This document shows, one piece after another, positions 1-6,311 of a stretch of 6,660 nt of DNA. A program made the translations under genes and the position numbers. Origin of the DNA: CAKTOF01 sp964523945 (GTDB lineage: Bacteria > Bacillota > Clostridia > Oscillospirales > Oscillospiraceae); assembly GCA_964523945.1 (NCBI GenBank), contig CAZGBU010000108.1:1-6660 (forward strand), read 5' to 3'. Each line of letters opens with the position of its first letter. The first letter of the stretch is position 1. The notes beneath the pieces were generated by a model that was not told the origin of the DNA, made no database searches, and worked only from the letters and a program-made list of their open reading frames with translations.

Positions 1-2
1 CG

Positions 3-32
3 AAAGTGCCCTGCCGGACGGCAGGGCGCTTT
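3..32 (-). terminator. Terminator hairpin after wecC
   Basis: Read on the minus strand, a GC-rich stem (GCGCCCTGCC with GGCAGGGCAC, four-base loop GTCC, one C/A mismatch) is flanked by AAA before and TTT after. It begins 15 bp past the wecC stop codon. The U tract is short (TTTCG), so termination strength is uncertain. The flanking A and T runs also make it usable from the plus strand. Confidence 0.7.
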
Positions 33-47
33 GTACATTGCAGGTGA

Positions 48-1244
48 TTACTCCATCAGGCCAACACAGTCATAATACGGCTTTGCCGCGATCAGCTCGC
101 GTTTCTCGCGGAACGGCGTATGTGCCAGCGTGATAACGGCGTAATCACATGCGTCGATGGCCGCTTCCAGCGTATGATTCTCGAAGCCGCTCACGCTGCC
201 CTGGATGTAGGGCTCACAGGCGATCACCTCGTAGCCGCGCGCGCGGAGGATCTCGGCAAACGCGATCGACGGGCTCTCGCGCGTGTCGTCAATGTCCGCC
301 TTAAACGCCAGGCCAAGCACGGCGATCTTGGCACCGGACGCCACATCGCGCGCAATGCGGTCGGCCACCCACTCCGGCTTTCCGTCGTTGATCAGCCGCG
401 CCTGATAGATGAGCGGTGTAATATCCTCAAATTTCTCATGCAGGAACCACGGGTCGACCGCAATACAGTGCCCGCCAACGCCGACGCCCGGCGTGTGGAC
501 ATTGACACGCGGATGACAGTTGGCAAGCCGAATCAGCTGAAATACATCGATTCCGAGCCTGTCACAGACCTTGCTCAGCTCATTGGCATAGGCGATGTTG
601 ATGTCGCGGAATGTGTTCTCCACAAGCTTACACATCTCGGCCGTTAGATCGTCAGTTGTGCGGATCGTACCGTGCGTGACGACCCGGGAATAGATCTCCT
701 TGGCGTATTCGGCCGATTCCAGACGCTGTGCGCCGATGATCCGGTCATTCTCCCGCAATTCAATCAGCATCCGGCCCGGGATGATGCGTTCTGGGCAGTG
801 CGCCGTCATAAATTGCGCAGGCTCCATGCCGGACGTCTCGGCGACAATGCGCTCCACCTCACGCGTCGATCCGGGCGGCGAGGTGGACTCGAGCACAACC
901 AGATTGCCAGGCTTTGCGACAGTGCCGACGGATTCGGCAGCCGACGTGACATATTTCATCTCAGAAACTTTCTTTCCGTTGACGACACGGTACGGTGTCT
1001 GCACCGCAATGATAAACACATCAGCCGGCTCCGGACTGGCGGTAAAATGCAGCCGTCCGGTCGCCATCGCTTCGCCCATCGCCTCCTGCAGCCCCGGTTC
1101 GACGATATGGATGTGCCCTGCATTGAGCGTGTCAACCACGGTCTGATTGATATCAAAACCACAGACCTCATAGCCTGCCAGCGTAAAGGTCACCGCGGTT
1201 GGCAGGCCAATGTAGCCGCAGCCCATAATCTCGATTTTCTTCAT
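48..1244 (-). CDS. wecC: UDP-N-acetyl-D-mannosamine dehydrogenase (WecC-type)
   Basis: This is a nucleotide-sugar dehydrogenase of the UDP-Glc/GDP-Man family. It should oxidise UDP-ManNAc with two NAD+ to UDP-ManNAcA, a cytosolic precursor of surface polysaccharide. The 398-residue protein has the usual family length. The N-terminal Rossmann motif GCGYIG is at residues 8-13, DIN follows the second strand at 31-33, and HIVEP is at 46-50. ESTSPPGST lies at 119-127 and CPERIIPG at 150-157. The lysine/asparagine helix TAEMCKLVENTFRD is at 201-214 and the catalytic cysteine motif GVGGHCIAVDPWF at 255-267 (Cys260). The C-terminal domain carries GLAFKADIDDTRESP at 311-325. From memory these blocks match E. 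coli WecC more closely than UDP-glucose 6-dehydrogenases. The ATG is preceded by AGGAGG with a 7-nt spacer, and that site shares its first base with the metK stop codon, 12 bp away. The gene is therefore almost certainly co-transcribed, perhaps translationally coupled, with metK. No wecB epimerase or glycosyltransferase is visible nearby, which is unusual for this gene. Confidence 0.93.
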   Translation of the reverse strand: MKKIEIMGCGYIGLPTAVTFTLAGYEVCGFDINQTVVDTLNAGHIHIVEPGLQEAMGEAMATGRLHFTASPEPADVFIIAVQTPYRVVNGKKVSEMKYVTSAAESVGTVAKPGNLVVLESTSPPGSTREVERIVAETSGMEPAQFMTAHCPERIIPGRMLIELRENDRIIGAQRLESAEYAKEIYSRVVTHGTIRTTDDLTAEMCKLVENTFRDINIAYANELSKVCDRLGIDVFQLIRLANCHPRVNVHTPGVGVGGHCIAVDPWFLHEKFEDITPLIYQARLINDGKPEWVADRIARDVASGAKIAVLGLAFKADIDDTRESPSIAFAEILRARGYEVIACEPYIQGSVSGFENHTLEAAIDACDYAVITLAHTPFREKRELIAAKPYYDCVGLME

Positions 1245-1256
1245 TCTGATGCCTCC

Positions 1257-2414
1257 TCAGATCCGCGCGAGCAGGTCTTCGACCCGGTCAACACGCTCCC
1301 ACGGCAGGTCGAGCTCGGGGCGGCCAAAATGGCCGTATGCCGCCGTCTGTGCATAGATTGGCCGGCGCAGATCGAGATACGAAATAATGGCTGACGGGCG
1401 CAGATCAAATACTTCAGTTACAAGCTGAGATAACCGCTCATCCGACAGCCTGCCCGTCCCGAACGTCTCGACCGAAACACTGACAGGATGTGCCACGCCG
1501 ATCGCATAGGCAACCTGAAGCTGGCAGGATTCCGCCAAACCCGCAGCCACAATGTTTTTTGCAATATGGCGCGCCATATAGGCCGCGCTGCGGTCGACCT
1601 TGGTCGGATCCTTGCCGGAAAAGCACCCGCCGCCGTGGCAGGCATAGCCGCCGTAAGTGTCGACAATGATCTTCCGCCCGGTCAGGCCGGAATCGCCGAC
1701 CGGACCGCCGACAACAAAGCGGCCGGTCGGGTTGACATAAAATTTTGTCTGAGCGTCAATCAGATGCGCTGGAAGTGTCGGACGGATCACTGTATCGATC
1801 AGCGCTTCGCGCAGCTCCTTGGTGCTGATTGCAGGATCGTGCTGTGCCGAGACGACAACGGCGTCGATCCGCTCGACCCTGCCCTGCTCATCGTAGCCGA
1901 CGGTCATCTGTGACTTACCATCCGGCCGCAGCCAGCCGAGTTCCCCCGTCTTTCGTACTTCAGCCAGCCGGTGAGAGAGCTGGTGTGCAAACGAAATCGG
2001 CGCAGGCATCAGTTCCGGCGTCTGCGTGCAGGCGTAGCCGAACATCATGCCCTGATCGCCCGCGCCCTCGTCTTTCGCGTCGTCAAAGGAATGATCGACG
2101 CCCATTGCGATGTCAGGGCTCTGCTCGTCGATGGCTGTGAGCACAGCGCAGGATTTATAGTCGAAGCCGCAGGCCGGGTCGTCATAGCCAATGCCGCGGA
2201 TTGTCTCGCGCGCAATATGTGACAGGTCGACATAACACTTGGTTGTGATTTCTCCCATCACAAAAACCATCCCTGTCGTCGTCGTGCATTCACAGGCGAC
2301 GCGCGCATATGGATCCTGCGCCAGAATCGCGTCGAGCACAGAGTCGGCGATCTGGTCGCAGACCTTGTCCGGATGCCCCTCAGTCACGGATTCAGATGTA
2401 AAGATTCGTTTCAT
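1257..2414 (-). CDS. metK: S-adenosylmethionine synthetase
   Basis: MetK (methionine adenosyltransferase) makes SAM from methionine and ATP, releasing phosphate and pyrophosphate, as a cytosolic oligomer. The 385-residue product has the normal bacterial length. Signature blocks are TSESVTEGHPDK (6-17, ATP/methionine site), the hexapeptide region GAGDQGMMFGYA (117-128), NPTGRFVVGGPVGDSGLTGRK (228-248) and the glycine-rich P-loop-like GGGCFSGKDPTKVDRSAAY (261-279). In the last block Cys264 stands where most homologues, from memory, have alanine. The frame is open 24 codons further upstream, but that extension runs through the riboswitch terminator hairpin. The ATG at 2414 gives the conserved MKRIFTSESV start and has AAAGGA (2424-2429) with a 9-nt spacer, so it is chosen. 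The SAM-I riboswitch in the leader implies repression by its own product. wecC follows after 12 bp, and ahcY, the SAH hydrolase of the same cycle, lies upstream on the same strand. Confidence 0.97.
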   Translation of the reverse strand: MKRIFTSESVTEGHPDKVCDQIADSVLDAILAQDPYARVACECTTTTGMVFVMGEITTKCYVDLSHIARETIRGIGYDDPACGFDYKSCAVLTAIDEQSPDIAMGVDHSFDDAKDEGAGDQGMMFGYACTQTPELMPAPISFAHQLSHRLAEVRKTGELGWLRPDGKSQMTVGYDEQGRVERIDAVVVSAQHDPAISTKELREALIDTVIRPTLPAHLIDAQTKFYVNPTGRFVVGGPVGDSGLTGRKIIVDTYGGYACHGGGCFSGKDPTKVDRSAAYMARHIAKNIVAAGLAESCQLQVAYAIGVAHPVSVSVETFGTGRLSDERLSQLVTEVFDLRPSAIISYLDLRRPIYAQTAAYGHFGRPELDLPWERVDRVEDLLARI

Positions 2415-2438
2415 TGCATCGTGTCCTTTCGTGTTGTG

Positions 2439-2467
2439 AAACGCGCCCTGTCGGCTGACAGGGCGCG
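2439..2467 (-). terminator. Riboswitch-controlled terminator of metK
   Basis: A perfect 11-bp stem (CGCGCCCTGTC with GACAGGGCGCG, loop AGCC) lies between the SAM-I aptamer and the metK Shine-Dalgarno site. Only three T residues follow (GTTTCACAAC), a poor U tract for an intrinsic terminator. A competing antiterminator can be drawn from 2457 to 2491. GACAG (2487-2491) pairs with CTGTC (2457-2461), and inside it GGAA (2479-2482) pairs with TTCC (2467-2470). This uses both the 3' strand of aptamer helix P1 and the 5' arm of the terminator, as expected for a transcriptional off-switch. Confidence 0.75.
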
Positions 2468-2480
2468 GAAAAATCCTCTT

Positions 2481-2573
2481 CCTCATCTGTCGATCGGTTC
2501 GGCGGAATTGGCACCTTGCCGGAGCAGGTTGCCGGGCTTCATCGGGCCGATCCCTCCGCCGCTCTTGATAAGG
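2481..2573 (-). ncRNA. SAM-I (S-box) riboswitch aptamer
   Basis: The minus-strand leader of metK contains the SAM-I consensus in order. P1 5' strand CCTTATC is followed by AAGAG, then GGAGGGATCGGCCCGATGA (kink-turn arm) and AGCCCGGCAACC (pseudoknot and core). Next come AAGGTGCCAATTCC (P3 side and core) and the closing P1 3' strand GATGAGG. P1 forms seven pairs, one of them G-T. The class binds S-adenosylmethionine and in Firmicutes usually causes early transcription termination of methionine/SAM genes. Here it lies between a strong promoter and metK, with a terminator/antiterminator just downstream. SAM should therefore turn off metK and the trailing wecC. Confidence 0.97.
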
Positions 2574-2591
2574 GTATTCAGTTCCGGCCTC

Positions 2592-2619
2592 ATTATAACA
2601 AATTCAGCCCTAAAGTCAA
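2592..2619 (-). promoter_or_regulatory. metK promoter (sigma-A type)
   Basis: On the minus strand, TTGACT (2614-2619) and TATAAT (2592-2597) are separated by 16 bp. The expected transcript start, near 2585, is about 12 nt before the riboswitch P1 helix. The -35 box begins only 18 bp after the ahcY stop codon. No terminator is seen between ahcY and this promoter, so ahcY read-through would also pass through the riboswitch. Confidence 0.9.
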
Positions 2620-2637
2620 CCGCTTCACGGGAATTCG

Positions 2638-3882
2638 TCAAACCTCCCAGCCGGAAAGATAGGCCGTTTGCTGCTCGGTCAGCGTATCGATCTGCATTCC
2701 CATCGCCGCAAGCTTGACACGCGAAACAGCATCGTCGATCTCCGCCGGGACTTCGTACACTCTCTTTTCGAGTTTTCCCTCGTGGCGAAGCAGATATTCC
2801 AGGCTGAGCGACTGAATGGCAAAGCTCATGTCCATAATCTCAGCAGGGTGACCATTGCCGGCAGCCAGATTGACCAGCCGTCCCTCAGCCAACAGGTTAA
2901 GCACGCGGCCATCCGGCAGTGTATAACCGACGATTCCGTCGCGTCGCGGCATAACATGGTCCGCCATGGCAGACAGCTCGTCCACATTGACCTCGACATT
3001 AAAGTGACCAGCGTTGGCCAGGAATGCGTTGTGCTTCATTCGCGCAAAGTGCTCTTTCGTAATCACGTCACGGCAGCCAGTTGCCGTGACAAACAGATCA
3101 CCAAGCGGCGCAGCCTGTATCATTGGCGCGACACGGAAGCCGTCAAGCGTTGCCTCAAGCGCCTTGATCGCATCGATCTCCGTGACAATGACATCTGCGC
3201 CCATCCCCCGCGCCCGCATGGCGATGCCGCGGCCGCAATAGCCATAGCCAGCCACGACAACGGTCTTCCCCGCCACGAGCAGATTGGTCGTGTGCATGAT
3301 CGCGTCCCAGACGGACTGGCCAGTTCCATATTTGTTATCATAGTAATGCTTGCATTTCGCATCGTTGACATTCATCATCGGGAACGGAAGCTTGCCGGCT
3401 TTCTCACGCGCGTGCAGACGGTGCACCCCTGTCGTCGTCTCTTCACAGCCGCCGATCAGCTGATCGCCGCTGGCCGCACATGGACCGCAAAGCAGTTCGA
3501 GCAGGTCGCCGCCGTCGTCAATGATCAGATGCGGTCTGCACGCAAGTGCGGCAGTCAGATGCTGTGTATACTCCTCTGCGCTCGCGCCGTGCCAGGCGTA
3601 GACGTTCACACCCATCGCGGCAAGTCCGGCGGCAACATCGTCCTGCGTAGAAAGCGGATTGCAGCCGGTCGCATGCACCTCTGCCCCGCCAGCCGCCAGG
3701 CAGAGCGCCAGATATGCCGTCTTGGCCTCAAGATGGATGGACATCGTGATTCGCCGGCCGGCAAACGGCTTTTCCCGCGCAAAGCGCGCACGGATCGACG
3801 AGAGCGCAGGCATAAAGTCCTGCACCCATTCAATTTTCATCCTGCCGCTGTCTGCAAGCGACGGATCACGGATAATCGACAT
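2638..3882 (-). CDS. ahcY: Adenosylhomocysteinase (SAH hydrolase)
   Basis: AhcY reversibly hydrolyses S-adenosylhomocysteine to adenosine and homocysteine with a tightly bound NAD+, relieving product inhibition of methyltransferases. The 414-residue protein shows substrate-domain motifs HLEAKTA (50-56), NPLSTQDD (75-82), DDGGDL (122-127) and EETTTGV (147-153). KHYYDNKYGTGQS (178-190) follows, carrying the family Lys and Asp. The NAD-binding GYGYCGRG is at 212-219 and HFNVE at 293-297. The C-terminus ends in YLSGWEV, not the KxxHYRY-type tail. With the compact length this places it in the short form known from Thermotoga, Archaea and some Clostridia. VNDAKCKH (172-179) has Cys where many homologues, from memory, have Thr. 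The ATG at 3882 has a GGGGGAAG Shine-Dalgarno stretch four bases upstream. An internal Met15 (MKIEWVQDFMP) is an alternative start, since homologues often begin just ahead of that block. Neighbouring metK is its metabolic partner. Confidence 0.95.
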   Translation of the reverse strand: MSIIRDPSLADSGRMKIEWVQDFMPALSSIRARFAREKPFAGRRITMSIHLEAKTAYLALCLAAGGAEVHATGCNPLSTQDDVAAGLAAMGVNVYAWHGASAEEYTQHLTAALACRPHLIIDDGGDLLELLCGPCAASGDQLIGGCEETTTGVHRLHAREKAGKLPFPMMNVNDAKCKHYYDNKYGTGQSVWDAIMHTTNLLVAGKTVVVAGYGYCGRGIAMRARGMGADVIVTEIDAIKALEATLDGFRVAPMIQAAPLGDLFVTATGCRDVITKEHFARMKHNAFLANAGHFNVEVNVDELSAMADHVMPRRDGIVGYTLPDGRVLNLLAEGRLVNLAAGNGHPAEIMDMSFAIQSLSLEYLLRHEGKLEKRVYEVPAEIDDAVSRVKLAAMGMQIDTLTEQQTAYLSGWEV

Positions 3883-3914
3883 GTTTCTTCCCCCGATTGA
3901 TTTGATTGTCTTCG

Positions 3915-3923
3915 ATCATACCA
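3915..3923 (-). promoter_or_regulatory. Probable ahcY promoter, extended -10
   Basis: The minus strand reads TGGTATGAT, an extended -10 (TGn plus TATGAT at 3915-3920). It sits 33 bp before the ahcY ATG. No good -35 hexamer is found at 16-18 bp spacing (the best is TGGCGA), which fits an extended -10 promoter. No riboswitch-like structure is seen in the short leader. Confidence 0.5.
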
Positions 3924-3943
3924 TAAAGTTTACACATTCGCCA

Positions 3944-3972
3944 TAGACTTTTGCGTATAAAACGGATAAAAT
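3944..3972 (+). promoter_or_regulatory. Probable promoter of the rhomboid-like gene
   Basis: TAGACT (3944-3949) and TAAAAT (3967-3972) are 17 bp apart and match the sigma-A consensus at 4 of 6 and 5 of 6 positions. The transcript would start near 3979, just before the Shine-Dalgarno site at 3987. That supports the TTG at 4002 over upstream in-frame starts. It is divergent from, and close to, the ahcY promoter. Confidence 0.45.
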
Positions 3973-4001
3973 GTGATTACATGACCAAGGGAGTGGTATT
4001 G

Positions 4002-4901
4002 TTGAAAAATCTTCGCCGCAATTTTGAGCGGTTCTGTTACCGGCACCGGGACAAAGGCATTCCAAACCTGATGCTCTGGATAGCAGTTGCGACGATTGTC
4101 GTCTATGTGCTGTCGCTGATCGATCCGAGCAATGCTGTGGTGCGCGCATTGGTCTTTAACCGCAGCCGCATCCTGCATGGGCAGATCTGGCGGCTGGTCA
4201 CATGGATCTTTATCCCGTCCGGATCCTATCTGCTGCTCGAGCTGGTGATGCTCTTTTTCTATTTTCAAATTGGGCGGATCATCGAGTCGCAGTGGGGACG
4301 GCTGAAGTTCAACCTGTTTTATCTGACTGGTGTTGTGCTGACCGACATCGTCGCGCTCGCGTTCAACATGGGCGTCTCGAGCACTTATCTCAACCTGTCG
4401 CTGCTGCTCTCGTTTGCGACGCTGTTCCCGGAAAACCAGGTGCTGCTGTTCTTTATTATTCCGCTGCGAATGAAGTATCTGGCTTGGTTTTACTTTGTCG
4501 TCATTGGCGTTGATGTGGTGTACTGCCTGTTGCAGGTCGTGTCCAATCCGATCAGCGCCATTGCAAGCATCATTTTTGTACTTGCGCCGCTGGCGAACTA
4601 CTTTCTGTTTTTTGGATCGGACATTCGCCGTGTCTTCACCCGCAACGGCGCGCCGATCACCGGCGGTTTTTCACGCCGGCGCGCCGCATCGCACAAGCGG
4701 GACAAGAATCAGCGTCCGAATGCCAACTGGGCGGGTTCGTATCAGTCCCAAAGCGGGCAAAAGCCGTATCACCACAAGTGTACCGTCTGCGGCCGCACCG
4801 ATACGGAATATCCGGATCTGGAGTTCCGCTACTGCTCACGCTGCAATGGCTACTACTGCTACTGCATGGACCACATCAACAACCATGTGCACATCCAGTG
4901 A
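4002..4901 (+). CDS. Rhomboid-like membrane protein with C-terminal zinc ribbon
   Basis: This is a 299-residue integral membrane protein of unknown role. A basic N-terminus (KNLRRNFERFCYRHRDKG) is followed by about six hydrophobic segments: roughly 22-41, 64-89, 103-122, 127-142, 146-180 (perhaps two) and 183-205. The blocks WRLVTWIFIPSG (63-74) and FYFQIGRIIESQWGRLKFNLFYLTG (86-110) resemble the L1 loop and TM2-3 of rhomboids. Where an active rhomboid has GxSG, this protein reads NMGVSSTYLNLSLLLSFATLFPE (122-144), and no partner His is evident, so it is probably not a protease. A basic, Gln/Asn-rich linker (209-257) leads to a zinc-binding tail: Cys260-x2-Cys263, Cys278-x2-Cys281, then Cys286, Cys288, His291, His295 and His297. 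The TTG start is chosen because AAGGGAG (3987-3993) sits 8 nt upstream. The frame is open back to a TTG at 3951, with an ATG at 3981. The gene is monocistronic and divergent from ahcY. Similar rhomboid-family proteins occur in Clostridia, from memory. Confidence 0.8.
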   Translation: MKNLRRNFERFCYRHRDKGIPNLMLWIAVATIVVYVLSLIDPSNAVVRALVFNRSRILHGQIWRLVTWIFIPSGSYLLLELVMLFFYFQIGRIIESQWGRLKFNLFYLTGVVLTDIVALAFNMGVSSTYLNLSLLLSFATLFPENQVLLFFIIPLRMKYLAWFYFVVIGVDVVYCLLQVVSNPISAIASIIFVLAPLANYFLFFGSDIRRVFTRNGAPITGGFSRRRAASHKRDKNQRPNANWAGSYQSQSGQKPYHHKCTVCGRTDTEYPDLEFRYCSRCNGYYCYCMDHINNHVHIQ

Positions 4902-4902
4902 A

Positions 4903-4940
4903 AAAGCCCCGGCGCGCAGTGTATTTTGCGCCGGGGCTTT
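4903..4940 (+). terminator. Bidirectional terminator after the rhomboid-like gene
   Basis: A perfect stem AAAGCCCCGGCGC / GCGCCGGGGCTTT with a 12-base loop begins right after the stop codon. TTT follows on the plus strand and TTTTT on the minus strand, so it can stop transcripts from both this gene and the convergent prfB. Confidence 0.88.
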
Positions 4941-4945
4941 CCTGC

Positions 4946-4980
4946 AAAAAAGGGCGGGCGGCATCGTTCCATGCCGCCCG
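4946..4980 (-). terminator. prfB terminator
   Basis: On the minus strand a 10-bp perfect stem (CGGGCGGCAT / ATGCCGCCCG, loop GGAACG) is followed by CCC and six T residues. It begins 6 bp past the prfB stop codon and is a classic intrinsic terminator. Confidence 0.92.
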
Positions 4981-4986
4981 TAAAAC

Positions 4987-6117
4987 TCATTTGGTAACCC
5001 AGGTGTTGGTCGCAAGGCACGACAGATAGGCATTGATGAACCCATCGATGTCGCCGTCCATCACCGCGTTGATGTTGGTGTCTTCATAACCGGTGCGCGT
5101 ATCTTTCGCAAGCGTATAGGGCATAAAGACATAGTTGCGGATTTGGCTGCCCCACTCGATTTTCTGCTGAACACCCTTGATATCCGAAATCTTCTCAAAA
5201 TGCTCGCGTTCTTTGATTTCGACAAGCTTTGAGCGCAGCATACGCATACAGTTCTCCTTGTTCTGGAACTGGCTGCGCTCCTGCTGAGACGATACGACGA
5301 TACCGGTTGGTTTATGGATCAGCCGGACGGCAGACGAGGTCTTGTTGATATGCTGGCCGCCGGCGCCGGACGAGCGAAAAACCTGCATCTCGATGTCTTC
5401 GTCGCGGATCTCAACTTCAACGTCGTCCGGAATCTCAGGGATCACCTCCACCGCAGAAAAAGAGGTATGACGGCGCGCAGACGCGTCAAACGGCGAAATG
5501 CGCACCAGCCGGTGAACACCGGATTCCGACTTCAGGAATCCATAGGCGTTTGGCCCTTCGATCAAAATGTCGGCGGATTTCAGCCCCGCCTCGTCGCCAT
5601 CGAGATAGTCCATAATCTGATAGGTATAGCCGTGCCGCTCTGCCCAGCGGGTGTACATCCGGTAGAGCATCTGGCACCAGTCCTGCGCCTCGGTGCCGCC
5701 TGCGCCGGCATGGAATGACAGCAGTGCATTGTTGCCGTCGTACTCGCCGGTGAGCAACGTTTCAAGACGGGACGATTCGATGTCCGCCTCGAGCTTCGCG
5801 ACGCCGCTGCGCACATCGTCCAGAAACGAATCATCCGATTCCTCGAGTGCCATCTCGCACATCATCATCAGGTCGTCCCAACTGGCGACCATGCTCTCGT
5901 AGGACTTAATTTTGTTTTCCAGCCGCGAGGCCTCTTTCTGCACTTTCTGTGCGCGTTCGATGTCGTTCCAGAAGCCATCGGACGCAATCTGGGCATGCAG
6001 GCGCTCAAGCTCATCGCGCGCTGCATCAAGCGCAAGCGCGTCTTTGAGCTCATCAAGCGCAGGACGCAGCTCGTTCAGCTTGACCTTGTTTTCTTCAAAT
6101 TCAATCATACCTGGCAT
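4987..6117 (-). CDS. prfB: Peptide chain release factor 2
   Basis: RF2 recognises UGA and UAA stop codons and triggers peptidyl-tRNA hydrolysis on the ribosome. The 376-residue protein has an N-terminal helical domain (about 1-115). The PCRF region contains HAGAGGTEAQDW (136-147), and the UGA-specific tripeptide SPF is at 208-210 (ISPFDASARRHTSF). The catalytic GGQ is at 253-255 within GAGGQHINKTSSAVR, and a C-terminal helical region includes WGSQIRNYVF. SPF rather than PxT separates it from RF1. Most bacterial prfB genes contain an in-frame UGA needing a +1 frameshift near codon 25. Here the frame is continuous and reads CTTGCGCTTGAT in that region (6025-6036). ATG 6117 is chosen, with a weak GTGG site 7 nt upstream. 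TTG 6123 and ATG 6108 (MIEFEE, the most family-like start) are possible. A consensus promoter drives it and a terminator follows. Convergent with the rhomboid-like gene. Confidence 0.95.
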   Translation of the reverse strand: MPGMIEFEENKVKLNELRPALDELKDALALDAARDELERLHAQIASDGFWNDIERAQKVQKEASRLENKIKSYESMVASWDDLMMMCEMALEESDDSFLDDVRSGVAKLEADIESSRLETLLTGEYDGNNALLSFHAGAGGTEAQDWCQMLYRMYTRWAERHGYTYQIMDYLDGDEAGLKSADILIEGPNAYGFLKSESGVHRLVRISPFDASARRHTSFSAVEVIPEIPDDVEVEIRDEDIEMQVFRSSGAGGQHINKTSSAVRLIHKPTGIVVSSQQERSQFQNKENCMRMLRSKLVEIKEREHFEKISDIKGVQQKIEWGSQIRNYVFMPYTLAKDTRTGYEDTNINAVMDGDIDGFINAYLSCLATNTWVTK

Positions 6118-6132
6118 TGTCAAACCACTTTT

Positions 6133-6176
6133 CGTATCATAAAGTATTCCATAGGATTATACCGGAAAATGATACG
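6133..6176 (-). repeat. Inverted repeat bracketing the prfB -10 box
   Basis: The 8-bp arms CGTATCAT (6169-6176) and ATGATACG (6133-6140) are exact complements, 36 bp centre to centre. The first lies in the -35/-10 spacer of the prfB promoter and the second in the 5' leader. They could be paired operator half-sites or a leader/DNA fold. No regulator is identified. Confidence 0.45.
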
Positions 6177-6184
6177 CTTGTCAA
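6156..6184 (-). promoter_or_regulatory. prfB promoter, perfect consensus
   Basis: TTGACA (6179-6184) and TATAAT (6156-6161) with a 17-bp spacer match the sigma-A consensus at every position. The transcript should start near 6149, giving a leader of about 32 nt to the ATG at 6117. Confidence 0.93.
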
Positions 6185-6212
6185 AACAAAATGGCGTGGC
6201 AGCGGCAGCGTC

Positions 6213-6311
6213 TCAGCGGTCGCTTTCGTAGTAGTCCTCACCCTGAAAAATCAACTCGTCTACATCCTCATTTTCCCGGTCTGACCGGAGCCTTCTTCTC
6301 CATCGCAGCAT
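6213..6311 (-). CDS. Possible 32-residue acidic small protein
   Basis: A short frame starts at an ATG with AAGGGAG 9 nt upstream and ends 28 bp before the prfB -35 box. The product begins MLRWRRRLRSDREN, a basic head, and ends EDYYESDR, an acidic, tyrosine-containing tail. The same frame is open upstream to a GTG at 6410 (65 residues), but the internal ATG has the better ribosome site. No family is recognised. It could be a genuine small gene, the remnant of a longer gene's 3' end, or chance. The promoter signals upstream are weak: a TATATT is visible in front of the ribosome site without a good -35. Confidence 0.28.
   Translation of the reverse strand: MLRWRRRLRSDRENEDVDELIFQGEDYYESDR

Noticed and set aside
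672..1394. Plus-strand open frame of 240 codons opposite wecC
   Set aside because: It is the antisense of the well-supported wecC and crosses into metK. No ribosome site or family resemblance supports it.
2415..2486. N-terminal 24-codon extension of MetK
   Set aside because: The extension would be translated from the riboswitch terminator and antiterminator. The ATG at 2414 has a proper Shine-Dalgarno site and gives the conserved MetK N-terminus.
2668..3900. Long plus-strand open frame of 410 codons opposite ahcY
   Set aside because: It is the antisense of ahcY, which has every family motif. The translated frame is rich in His, Arg and Ala with no recognisable domain, as is typical of shadow frames in GC-rich DNA.
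3951..4001. Longer rhomboid-like protein starting at TTG 3951 or ATG 3981
   Set aside because: The probable promoter -10 box lies at 3967-3972 and the ribosome site at 3987-3993, so translation most likely begins at TTG 4002.
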